Positions 7,348-14,048 of a stretch of 15,888 bases of DNA are shown one piece after another; the stretch's first letter is position 1; each line of letters starts with the position of its first letter. Origin of the DNA: Rhodospirillales bacterium (GTDB lineage: Bacteria > Pseudomonadota > Alphaproteobacteria > QKFK01 > SZUA-500); contig QKFK01000165.1 in the NCBI GenBank assembly GCA_003252195.1, positions 1 to 15,888 of the forward strand, in the 5' to 3' direction. Under the pieces are notes generated by a model. The model was not told the origin of the DNA and searched no databases. It worked only from the letters and a program-made list of their open reading frames with translations. The position numbers and the translations under genes were made by a program.

Positions 7348-7386
7348 AAACACTTTTATTGTCAAAATGTTAATAATAAAGTGTTT
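7348..7386. repeat. Inverted repeat in the divergent control region
   Basis: AAACACTTT at 7348-7356 recurs in inverted form as AAAGTGTTT at 7378-7386. Allowing one bulged base, the arms extend to about 12 pairs. It lies between the glycosyltransferase gene and the first EAL-like gene and could bind a regulator of one or both, or form a hairpin in the transcript. No sure promoter can be marked beside it. Confidence 0.3.
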
Positions 7387-7517
7387 GAATAAAATAATGT
7401 AAAAGTTTGTGATAATTTTTTACACAAATATAGCTTAGCTTTCAATATTTTATATTTATTTATATGTAATAGCTTGCTAGATTATATTGGATTCGCTTTG
7501 TAATATATGGATTTTAG

Positions 7518-8825
7518 ATGAACGCAAACATAACAACGCCAGAAAGAAAATTTTTGGATGCTATGGATAGAATAGAGCATATGCCTGATGCTTTTACTAC
7601 CATGTTTGTGCATATGTCAAAATTGCGACCATATAATCGTAAGCAACAACATATGATGATTTTTAAGCGTATGTTTGATGGAGCGCTTAGTGGAACCCAA
7701 ATTCAGTTATATGTTTTTACCAATGAGGATTTTGCAATATTGGGGCCTAATGTAAATGTAGAGGCCTTTATGCGCATTGTTGAGCGCATAACAAACATTG
7801 TAAAAGATGACCCATTCTTTTTTGATTATGACAGGACTCATTTCTCATCTTACTATGATTTAAAGCGGAACTATCAGCAGGTATATGCTGCGGTTGAAAA
7901 ACTTGAAAAAGAAGCTTTGGCTGCTCCTCCAAAACCGAGGGAGCCACAAAATAAAAATAGGCCAGTTGAGCCAGAAGATTTAGAAAGCGTGTTAGAAAAC
8001 ATGAAAAATGTAAACATGCTTGAGTTTGTGCAACGACAGTCTGCGGTGCAAATTAATCCTAATGATAAAATTCATAGTGGCACAGTAGTTTTCCAAGAAT
8101 ATTTTACTTCTATGGCTGGCTTTACTCGAAAGCTAGCTCCTAATATAGACTTGTTTGCGGGTAAATGGCTGTTTCAATATTTAAGTGAAACTTTAGATAT
8201 TAGAATGCTAGAGGCTGTGGCAAATACTCCTTTGTTCTTCCGCCCGCCCGAGCTTAATCTTAACTTAAATATATCAACTGTTTTTTCAAAAGATTTTGGT
8301 CGTTTTGCCCGTAAGTTTTTAGTTAGTGGGCAAAAGATTACAGTTGAAGTGCAGTTAATGGATGTTTTCCAAAATGTAAGTAAATATCATGAAGCTAAAG
8401 AGCTTTTGCATAGAGGCGGACATAAAATATTGTTAGATGGTCTTGATCCATTGGTGTTGCGCTTTTTAGATATTTCTAAGCTTGATCCAGATTATATAAA
8501 GCTTATTTGGTCGCCAACCTTGATTGATGAACGCCAAGAGGAAAAATTACAAGAAGTTATTAATAATCTTGGTATCGAAAAGTTCGTATTAGCTAGGTGC
8601 GATACTGAGCACGCAATTAAATGGGGCGTTAGCGCAGGGATTAGAACTTTCCAAGGCCACTTTATTGATGCCATGGCTGGTGCGATGGCTAAAACAAGTT
8701 GTAAATATGGCGCAGGTTGTTCTTTGGGTGATTGCATTAATCGTAGAAGAGTTATTGCAGGTGGAACGCGCATGGAGTGCCCAAATCCAGTGCAACTTGA
8801 TACAATGCCAGAGATAAAGACATAA
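7518..8825 (+). CDS. Degenerate EAL-domain protein with cysteine-rich tail
   Basis: Residues about 185-385 of this 435-residue protein follow the order of an EAL domain, the c-di-GMP phosphodiesterase fold. FQEYF replaces the EAL strand, and NLNISTVFSKDF corresponds to the conserved 'N-S' strand. VEVQLMDVF, LLDGLD (307-310), DYIKLIW (K328) and FQGHFI (378-383) follow in order. Key catalytic positions are changed: EAL is EYF, the TE glutamate is lost, DD becomes DG, KID becomes KLI, and the late glutamate is D362. Hydrolysis is therefore unlikely, though ligand or partner binding remains possible. The N-terminal 140 residues are helical and shared with the next protein, separated by a proline-rich linker (about 137-155). 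The C-terminus carries four cysteines (395, 401, 406, 421) that the paralog lacks. It overlaps nothing and is followed after ten bases by its paralog. Confidence 0.7.
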   Translation: MNANITTPERKFLDAMDRIEHMPDAFTTMFVHMSKLRPYNRKQQHMMIFKRMFDGALSGTQIQLYVFTNEDFAILGPNVNVEAFMRIVERITNIVKDDPFFFDYDRTHFSSYYDLKRNYQQVYAAVEKLEKEALAAPPKPREPQNKNRPVEPEDLESVLENMKNVNMLEFVQRQSAVQINPNDKIHSGTVVFQEYFTSMAGFTRKLAPNIDLFAGKWLFQYLSETLDIRMLEAVANTPLFFRPPELNLNLNISTVFSKDFGRFARKFLVSGQKITVEVQLMDVFQNVSKYHEAKELLHRGGHKILLDGLDPLVLRFLDISKLDPDYIKLIWSPTLIDERQEEKLQEVINNLGIEKFVLARCDTEHAIKWGVSAGIRTFQGHFIDAMAGAMAKTSCKYGAGCSLGDCINRRRVIAGGTRMECPNPVQLDTMPEIKT

Positions 8826-8835
8826 GGATAAAGCT

Positions 8836-10110
8836 ATGTTAGGGATGAATGCATCAGTAAGAAAAAATAGCTTGTTACTTGATTATCTTAAGATAATTGA
8901 AAGACGCTTAGAAGATAAGCGTGCGGTTCATGTATTCTTATCTAGGCTTCAAGATAAAAATAAAAACGAACAAACCCGCCAGATGATAGGCGAAGCATTT
9001 ACCCATATGGTTAAGAATGATAAGGGTCAGCTTTTTTCTGTGCCAAATGGTGACATCATTATGGTCTTTATTGATAAGTTTATGGACGAGGTTGATGCTG
9101 CTTTAGTTAAAATCAGGTTCATGTTCTCTGATGACCCATTTATTGCAAAACACGATGATGCTAGAGACCCTAGCTTTGCTACATGGTATGATCTAAAGAC
9201 AGAGTTTCAAGACATAATGACGTTAGCAAACCGCTTGGCATCAATGGAATTTGAAGAAGATAAAGTCGTGGGTGGTTTGGAAAACAAAACCTTTGTTAGT
9301 AAGCCTATCCCATCTCCACAAATGAATATGCATAAGCCTAAAGGGGCTCCGCTAACAGTTGGAATGTTAGCTAAGGTAGAAAAAGCACTTACAAACGCAG
9401 ATTTTGCCAATATGATTAGACGTCAGTCTATATGTGCGGTAGTTGGCGATGCCATGCCTCAGATTATGTTTGATGAGGTGTTTGTTGCGATTGGTGATTT
9501 ACGTGAGACACTGCTGCCTGATGTTGATTTGGTCTCTTGTCCGTGGCTGTTCCAACGTATGACAGAAACTTTGGACAAGCGCGTATTGGCAAATATAAAT
9601 CGTCATGATGATGGGTCGCTTATTTCAGACTTTAGTATTAATCTTAATGTTGGTACTGTTTTATCAGATGATTTCTTAAAATTTGACTATAATATTAACG
9701 ATAGCAAGCGTTCAACAATTGTGCTTGAGATGCAAATGGTAGATATCTTTAGCGATTTATCATCATTCTTTTTAGCCAGAGATTTTGCTCACGAGAGGGG
9801 CTATAAAATCTGCATTGATGGTATTACTCAACAAACAATCAAATATATAGACCGCTTAGAGTTGCAAGCTGATTATGTTAAACTATTCTGGAACCAGAAT
9901 TTTGAACGTGAATCATTGCAAGCAGAGATACAAGAAAATATTAAAAGAATAGGCGCTTCTAGAACGATATTATGCCGTGTTGATGATTCAATAGCAGTAG
10001 ATTTGGGGCATAAGTGGGGCGTTAATTTATTCCAAGGACGCTATATTCAAAAAGTTCTATTCTCCGACCCTCGTCGCCGCCGTGTTGGCACTGTGCTAGT
10101 CCGTAAATAA
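8836..10110 (+). CDS. Second degenerate EAL-domain protein, tandem paralog
   Basis: This 424-residue protein is a diverged duplicate of its upstream neighbour, with the same plan of helical N-terminus, linker and EAL-like C-terminal half. Matching blocks include MTETLDKRVL against LSETLDIRML, INLNVGTVLSDDF against LNLNISTVFSKDF, CIDGI against LLDGL, and ADYVKLFW against PDYIKLIW. NLFQGRYI matches RTFQGHFI near 397-404. The EAL strand here reads EVF, DD is DG, the KID aspartate is lost, and the late catalytic glutamate is D in RVDDS. It too should be inactive as a phosphodiesterase. It lacks the cysteine tail and ends in a basic stretch (DPRRRRVGTVLVRK). The stop of the first gene and the AAGGA ribosome binding site of this one overlap, so they form one operon. 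A heterodimer or sensor-partner role is plausible but inferred. Confidence 0.7.
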   Translation: MLGMNASVRKNSLLLDYLKIIERRLEDKRAVHVFLSRLQDKNKNEQTRQMIGEAFTHMVKNDKGQLFSVPNGDIIMVFIDKFMDEVDAALVKIRFMFSDDPFIAKHDDARDPSFATWYDLKTEFQDIMTLANRLASMEFEEDKVVGGLENKTFVSKPIPSPQMNMHKPKGAPLTVGMLAKVEKALTNADFANMIRRQSICAVVGDAMPQIMFDEVFVAIGDLRETLLPDVDLVSCPWLFQRMTETLDKRVLANINRHDDGSLISDFSINLNVGTVLSDDFLKFDYNINDSKRSTIVLEMQMVDIFSDLSSFFLARDFAHERGYKICIDGITQQTIKYIDRLELQADYVKLFWNQNFERESLQAEIQENIKRIGASRTILCRVDDSIAVDLGHKWGVNLFQGRYIQKVLFSDPRRRRVGTVLVRK

Positions 10111-10203
10111 TTTACAGTTGTTCCACCATATCTGTTCTGCGCATCATTGCGTAGGCATGTAGTGTTTTCTGTGAGAGAGTTGTTCTATTAATTGCAGATA
10201 AAG

Positions 10204-10230
10204 CAAACGGAGCGTTGATAGCTCCGTTTG
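10204..10230. terminator. Hairpin terminator between convergent genes
   Basis: A perfect 10-bp stem (CAAACGGAGC at 10204-10213, GCTCCGTTTG at 10221-10230) with a 7-base loop stands between the 3' end of the second EAL-like gene (10110) and the 3' end of htpG (10245). The T-runs outside the stem are short on both sides, so termination strength is uncertain. The placement favours a shared bidirectional terminator. Confidence 0.65.
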
Positions 10231-10244
10231 TGCGTTAACCAGTG

Positions 10245-12098
10245 TTATAAACTATCTGTAATAAAAGAGCTTAGCCTTTTAGCAAAGGCAGAGGCGTCTT
10301 TTATGGGTTCGCCTTCAGTGATTTTGGCTTGGTCTAAGAGTAGCCATGCCGCATTTAAGAGCTTTTCAGATTTATCGTCTTCTTTAGCTATTTTAGCCAT
10401 TTTCTTAATCATATCATGATAAGGATTAAGCTCTAAGATGCGAGCAGAATCAAACATGGTTTTTTGTTGATGTGCTTTCATTAATCTTTCTAAATGGAGG
10501 CTCATTTGGTCTTTGCCAGTGCCCAAGCAAGCAGGGCTAGAAGTTAGGCGCTCAGTAGTTGCCACATCTTTTAGCTCATCTTTGAATATTTCTTTCAAAT
10601 ATATAGTAAGAGCAGAAACTTCTTCTTGTGGTGCGCTTTCCCCACGTTCTAGTTTCTCTCCTTTAATCTCATCAAGCTCATCACCACTAGATATAACAGA
10701 CTTGAGTTCTTTTTTCTCGAACTCTGGTAAGGCTTGAGTCCAAAATTCATCAATAGGGTCGGTTAATAGTAAAACATCAATTCCTTTAGCTTTAAATGCT
10801 TCAAGCTGAGGATTGTTCTTTAATGTGTCTACATTATCACCTGTTATATAATATATGTGTTTTTGTCCTTCTTTCATTTCGGCAATATATTCATCTAATG
10901 ATATTAATTCTTCTTTTTGAGAGGAGTAGAATAAACAAATTTTGGCAATATCATTTTTGCGTTCAAAATCTTCATATATACCTTCTTTAAGAACAGCACC
11001 AAAGCTTGCCCAGAATTTTTTGTAATCTTCTTTATCGCTTGAGCGTTTTTTAAGCTCATCGATAATTCTGCGCACCACACCATTCTTAATTTTAGCAATT
11101 AAGGCGTTATGTTGGAGCATTTCACGGCTTACGTTTAATTGTAAGTCAGAAGAATCGACCACACCTTTTATAAAGCGTAAATAAGATGGGATTAAATCTT
11201 TAACCTCATTTGAGATAAATACGCGATTTACATATAAGTTAAGTTGAGGTTTTCTATCTGGTTGGAACAAATCAAAAGGAGCTTGTGAGGGTACATATAA
11301 TAAGGCTGTGTACTCAATTGCGCCTTCTGCACGGTAATGTAATGTTAGCCATGGTTCGTCAAAGGCATGAGAAATATAACGGTAGAATTCTTTATATTGT
11401 TCTTCATTAATTTCGCTTTTATGACGAGTCCATAATGCAGATGCTGAGTTGATAGCTTCGGATTCTTCTCCTTGTACGAGCATTATTTTATGGTTTACAT
11501 GGTCAGAATATGTACGAACGATTGAGCGAATACGAGTTGCGTCAGCAAACTCTTTCATGTCATCACGTAAGAAGATAGTAATTTCTGTTCCAGATTTTGC
11601 ATTGTTATCTTCTTCAACAGAATAACCGCTTCTGCCATCAGATGTCCAAAGCCATCCTTGGTCATCACCTGCTCTGCGTGAGCGAACTTCAATTTTATCA
11701 GCCACCATAAATACTGAGTAAAAACCAACGCCAAATTGACCGATTAAAGATACATTATCTTTGTTATCGCCTTTTAAGTTGTTAATAAACTCGGCTGAGC
11801 CTGAACGGGCTATTGTGCCCAAATCAGAAATTAACGATTCTTTGTTCATGCCAATGCCGTTGTCACGGATAGTTAATGTGTTTTTGTCGCTATTTGGAAT
11901 TAGCTCAATCTTAAACTCGCCGTTGCCCTTTGCCATATTAGGGTTGGTGATGGCTGCGTATCTTAGTTTGTCACAAGCATCAGATGCGTTAGAGATTAGC
12001 TCTCTTAAAAATATATGTCTCTCTGAATATAAAGAGTTTACAACAATATCTAAAACTTTGCTTACTTCCGCTTCAAAAGACCTGTTCTCGGCAGTCAT
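10245..12098 (-). CDS. htpG: Molecular chaperone HtpG (Hsp90 family)
   Basis: This is a cytoplasmic ATP-dependent chaperone that works as a dimer on client proteins, usually with DnaK. Its 617 residues are close to the usual bacterial length. The N-terminal GHKL ATPase domain shows RELISNASDACDKLRY (catalytic E33, Mg-binding N37), DNGIGM (D79 binds adenine) and GQFGVGFYSVFMVAD for the lid region. The middle domain has LYVNRVFI and LNVSREMLQ, whose arginine contacts the ATP gamma-phosphate. A C-terminal dimerisation domain follows, ending SSFITDSL. No charged linker or MEEVD tail is present, as expected for bacteria. The ATG at 12098 has AAGGAG nine bases upstream. The gene is alone, with a shared control region facing the small membrane protein gene at 12281. 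I did not find a clear heat-shock (sigma32) promoter. Confidence 0.97.
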   Translation of the reverse strand: MTAENRSFEAEVSKVLDIVVNSLYSERHIFLRELISNASDACDKLRYAAITNPNMAKGNGEFKIELIPNSDKNTLTIRDNGIGMNKESLISDLGTIARSGSAEFINNLKGDNKDNVSLIGQFGVGFYSVFMVADKIEVRSRRAGDDQGWLWTSDGRSGYSVEEDNNAKSGTEITIFLRDDMKEFADATRIRSIVRTYSDHVNHKIMLVQGEESEAINSASALWTRHKSEINEEQYKEFYRYISHAFDEPWLTLHYRAEGAIEYTALLYVPSQAPFDLFQPDRKPQLNLYVNRVFISNEVKDLIPSYLRFIKGVVDSSDLQLNVSREMLQHNALIAKIKNGVVRRIIDELKKRSSDKEDYKKFWASFGAVLKEGIYEDFERKNDIAKICLFYSSQKEELISLDEYIAEMKEGQKHIYYITGDNVDTLKNNPQLEAFKAKGIDVLLLTDPIDEFWTQALPEFEKKELKSVISSGDELDEIKGEKLERGESAPQEEVSALTIYLKEIFKDELKDVATTERLTSSPACLGTGKDQMSLHLERLMKAHQQKTMFDSARILELNPYHDMIKKMAKIAKEDDKSEKLLNAAWLLLDQAKITEGEPIKDASAFAKRLSSFITDSL

Positions 12099-12221
12099 TT
12101 TCTTTCTTCTCCTTAATGGTTAAAAACACAAAAAATACGATGTAATTTCCGCTGTTAGCTATAATATGAGTCGCGATGTTTAGTAAAGCAATAAGTTGTA
12201 ATAAAAAAATGTCACATTGTG

Positions 12222-12250
12222 TTGACAAAAAACATGAAAATATTTAATAT
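12222..12250 (+). promoter_or_regulatory. Strong sigma70 promoter of the 12281 gene
   Basis: A perfect TTGACA -35 element (12222-12227) and a TAATAT -10 element (12245-12250) are separated by exactly 17 bases. Transcription would begin near 12257, giving a leader of about 24 bases with GAGG as ribosome binding site. It is the closest match to the housekeeping consensus in the window and suggests high constitutive expression. Confidence 0.7.
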
Positions 12251-12280
12251 TTTGTCTATAACAACTAAACGAGGTAAATC

Positions 12281-12685
12281 ATGGTAGCGAAAACAAGCAA
12301 GGAATTTGTTGAAGGCAAGGAACTCAAGGTTTACGAACACGATTCTAAGAAACAATTGAGCGCAGAAGAAAAAAAAGAACGCAGAGCTGCTCGTCTTAAA
12401 AAGATTAAAAAATGGATCATATACGGTGCGGTAACGATTCTTTCAGCCGCAGCAGTGTTAATAGGACAGGGCGGGATTAAAATAGAGCTCAACTTTAACC
12501 GTGACAAAGATTCTAAAGAAAAGCCAATATCTATTGGTCTTGATAATTTAGATTTATTAAAGAAAGTATTCGGGGTTGAGCGCATAAAAGGCGCAAAAGC
12601 TTCTAAGGCAGACAAGAAAAAAGATGCTTCTACGGCTGATTTTATGTTGGCTGCAAAAAGAATGAATTACGCTTTTGCAAAATAA
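12281..12685 (+). CDS. Small single-pass membrane protein of unknown function
   Basis: The 134-residue product is highly charged with one hydrophobic segment. Residues 1-44 are rich in Lys, Glu and Arg and end in a basic patch (KKERRAARLKKIKKW). A membrane span follows at about 45-63 (WIIYGAVTILSAAAVLIG). By the positive-inside rule, the N-terminus is cytoplasmic and residues 64-134 are periplasmic. That outer part is lysine-rich, contains no cysteine and matches no domain I know. The ATG has GAGG seven bases upstream and a near-consensus promoter. The gene is divergent from htpG, and a strong terminator follows only after a further 160 bases. No function is claimed. Confidence 0.7.
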   Translation: MVAKTSKEFVEGKELKVYEHDSKKQLSAEEKKERRAARLKKIKKWIIYGAVTILSAAAVLIGQGGIKIELNFNRDKDSKEKPISIGLDNLDLLKKVFGVERIKGAKASKADKKKDASTADFMLAAKRMNYAFAK

Positions 12686-13046
12686 TTCGCGTTAAGGCTA
12701 AGTTATACAGCCTAATAGACTGATTTATAGATATAGTAATATTGTCTATTATTGGTGTTAAAAGGGAGTTTGTAATAATCTTTTTTGCGGTAACTGCTTG
12801 TAAAACAATATGATTTTACTGTTATTCTCGTATAGTAAATAAGGCTCTCTAATAAAAAACATAAATATTAGAGAGCTTTTTTTATTTTAAATGTTGATTT
12901 TATGAGCTAACAAATTACATTAGTGTCTGAGGTTGAATATATGTATGTGATTGCATTTAATGTGATTGGCGTTTTTAACCTATATATGATTAGTGTGGAT
13001 ACAATCCCAGATACTATTACAAAAAATAACCTAAGGAGTTATAAAA
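12686..13046. other. 361-base intergenic region with a terminator
   Basis: No convincing protein gene lies here. From left to right there is a weak inverted repeat (AGGCT 12695-12699, AGCCT 12709-12713), then about 130 bases without clear signals. A strong terminator follows at 12844-12888, then about 150 bases leading to the ferredoxin gene, which holds its promoter and its AAGGAG site (13033-13038). The 158 bases between the membrane protein stop and the terminator are either a long 3' untranslated region or room for a small RNA. Confidence 0.5.
12844..12888 (+). terminator. Intrinsic terminator with strong T-tract
   Basis: A perfect 11-bp stem (GCTCTCTAATA at 12844-12854 and its complement at 12866-12876) with an 11-base A-rich loop is followed directly by a run of seven T and further T-rich sequence. 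It ends whatever transcript comes through from the 12281 gene, 158 bases upstream. Confidence 0.9.
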
Positions 13047-13286
13047 ATGGTTTCAGTTGTAAATGATAGTTGCGTAAAATGCAGAACTTGCGTAGATGTA
13101 TGTCCAGTAGACGCTTTCCGTGAAGGCGACAGCATGCTTGTTATTGATCCTGAAGAATGCATTGATTGTGGCGTTTGCATTTCAGAATGCCCAGAAGAAG
13201 CTATCTGCTCAGATTCAGATGCTGATGAAAAATGGATTAAATTCAATGCAGAGAAGGCTCCTGAGTGGCCAAATGCAGCTGAATAA
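13047..13286 (+). CDS. 2[4Fe-4S] ferredoxin, FdxA-like
   Basis: This is a 79-residue low-potential electron carrier in the cytoplasm. Two cluster motifs are intact: C9-x2-C12-x2-C15-x3-C19-P and C38-x2-C41-x2-C44-x3-C48-P. Each motif supplies three ligands to one cluster and the last cysteine to the other, giving two [4Fe-4S] centres. The overall plan (VxxxCVKC, FREGDSMLVIDPEECIDCGVC, then a C-terminal EKWIKFNAEKAPEWPN helix) is that of alphaproteobacterial FdxA. FdxA, however, normally has four residues between the second and third cysteine of its first motif and holds a [3Fe-4S] cluster there. Here two residues are missing, which restores the 4Fe motif. The start has AAGGAG eight bases upstream. 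The gene sits just ahead of carD, with its own terminator between them. Confidence 0.9.
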   Translation: MVSVVNDSCVKCRTCVDVCPVDAFREGDSMLVIDPEECIDCGVCISECPEEAICSDSDADEKWIKFNAEKAPEWPNAAE

Positions 13287-13317
13287 TCTGTCAGCACACT
13301 TATAAAGTGTTTATGCT

Positions 13318-13347
13318 AAAAGACGTAACCCTTGGGTTGCGTCTTTT
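13318..13347 (+). terminator. Intrinsic terminator of the ferredoxin gene
   Basis: Arms 13318-13331 and 13334-13347 pair over 13 base pairs with one G-U wobble, closed by a CTTG tetraloop, and the right arm ends in TTTT. A long T-rich, repeated GTC-interrupted stretch follows to about 13380. This separates the ferredoxin transcript from the carD cluster. Confidence 0.9.
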
Positions 13348-13409
13348 GTTATTTTTTGTCTTTTTTTTGTCTTTTTTTGTTTTGGGGACTACCTTTTAGT
13401 GAAAAATTG

Positions 13410-13418
13410 TGGTATAAC
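13410..13418 (+). promoter_or_regulatory. Extended -10 promoter of the carD cluster
   Basis: TGG directly followed by TATAAC (13413-13418) forms an extended -10 element. No good -35 hexamer stands 17 bases upstream, which an extended -10 can tolerate. Transcription from about 13425 would give a leader of about 120 bases that contains an 18-codon open reading frame. Confidence 0.45.
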
Positions 13419-13445
13419 ACTAAAGTTGTAAGTTTCGGAGGGGAT

Positions 13446-13502
13446 ATGTCTCTGATAGGTTATGTTTTTGCTTATTTGAGGTGTTATGAGACTTGTGCAT
13501 AA
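13446..13502 (+). CDS. Possible leader peptide (18 aa) upstream of carD
   Basis: An ATG at 13446 follows GGAGGGG (13437-13443) at short spacing, and opens 18 codons ending TAA at 13500-13502. The peptide would read MSLIGYVFAYLRCYETCA, a hydrophobic stretch with two cysteines. It lies wholly in the predicted carD leader, 44 bases before the carD start. A strong ribosome binding site in a leader is unusual by chance, but so short a frame cannot be proved from sequence. I see no obvious attenuator hairpin between it and carD. Confidence 0.35.
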   Translation: MSLIGYVFAYLRCYETCA

Positions 13503-13546
13503 GGGTGTTTTTTGGTGTTTATTAGTTAGTTTAGGAAAGAAGAAAA

Positions 13547-14047
13547 ATGAAAAATTCTAATGAAGCCGTTAAATTCGCAGCGGGAGATTTTGTTGTGTAT
13601 CCTACTCATGGTGTTGGCCGTGTGACGGATGTTGCAAAACATAATGTTGGCGGAAATGAACTCGAGCTATTAGTTGTAAAGTTCGATAAAGATAGAATGA
13701 CTTTAAGAGTGCCTTTGGCAAAATTAGAGCGCTCAGGTTTGCGTAAATTGTCTAATAACCAAATGATGGACGATGCGCTAGAGGTATTAAAAGGTAAGTC
13801 TAAAGCTAAAAAGACTATGTGGAGTCGTAGAGCTCAAGAATATGAAGCCAAAATTAATTCTGGTGAGCCTATTAGCATTGCAGAAGTTGTAAGAGATTTG
13901 CACCGTACAGAAAACTTAGCTGAACAATCATACAGCGAAAGACAAATTTATGAGCAAGCATTAGAAAGACTTGCAAATGAGCTCGCAGCGTTAGAGAATA
14001 TCGGTCTAGATAAGGCTACAGCGAAACTCGTTAAGATTTTAGGGTAA
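13547..14047 (+). CDS. carD: CarD/CdnL-family RNA polymerase-binding transcription regulator
   Basis: CarD-type proteins bind the beta subunit of RNA polymerase and stabilise open complexes, notably at rRNA and growth-related promoters. Residues about 10-65 form the RNA-polymerase-interacting Tudor-like domain, with the typical GDFVVYPTHGVGRV start and LRVPLAKLERSGLRKL end. Residues 70-166 are the helical DNA-binding domain. W92 in the KTMWSRRAQEYEAKI block is the conserved tryptophan that wedges at the upstream edge of the -10 bubble. The 166-residue length is normal. The start is supported by AGGAA-AGAAG about eight bases upstream. It leads a tight cluster: the next gene begins one base after its stop. 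Expression is probably from the extended -10 promoter at 13410-13418. Confidence 0.93.
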   Translation: MKNSNEAVKFAAGDFVVYPTHGVGRVTDVAKHNVGGNELELLVVKFDKDRMTLRVPLAKLERSGLRKLSNNQMMDDALEVLKGKSKAKKTMWSRRAQEYEAKINSGEPISIAEVVRDLHRTENLAEQSYSERQIYEQALERLANELAALENIGLDKATAKLVKILG

Positions 14048-14048
14048 A

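Noticed and set aside
7198..7392. 64-codon hydrophobic frame on the plus strand opposite the glycosyltransferase start
   Set aside because: It is antisense to a well-supported gene with a clear ribosome binding site, and has none of its own. The hydrophobic look comes from A/T-rich codons read in reverse.
11761..12123. 120-codon frame antisense to the start of htpG
   Set aside because: It lies wholly opposite highly conserved HtpG sequence, and its peptide is what reverse reading of that gene gives. It has no independent support.
12099..12221. Search for a heat-shock (sigma32) promoter ahead of htpG
   Set aside because: I could not find a CTTGAA-like element with a matching CCCAT-like -10 on the minus strand, only loose sigma70-like pieces (TTGCTT with a TATTAT at poor spacing). 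No feature is claimed.
12941..13066. A 41-codon frame with GAGG upstream that runs into the ferredoxin start
   Set aside because: It overlaps the ferredoxin ribosome binding site and first codons out of frame, has no recognisable family and weak codon character. The ferredoxin start is beyond doubt, so I treat this as chance.
13343..13385. T-rich tract with repeated GTC spacing, considered as a microsatellite or curved-DNA element
   Set aside because: It directly follows a terminator stem and is most simply its extended T-tract. The repeat units are irregular.
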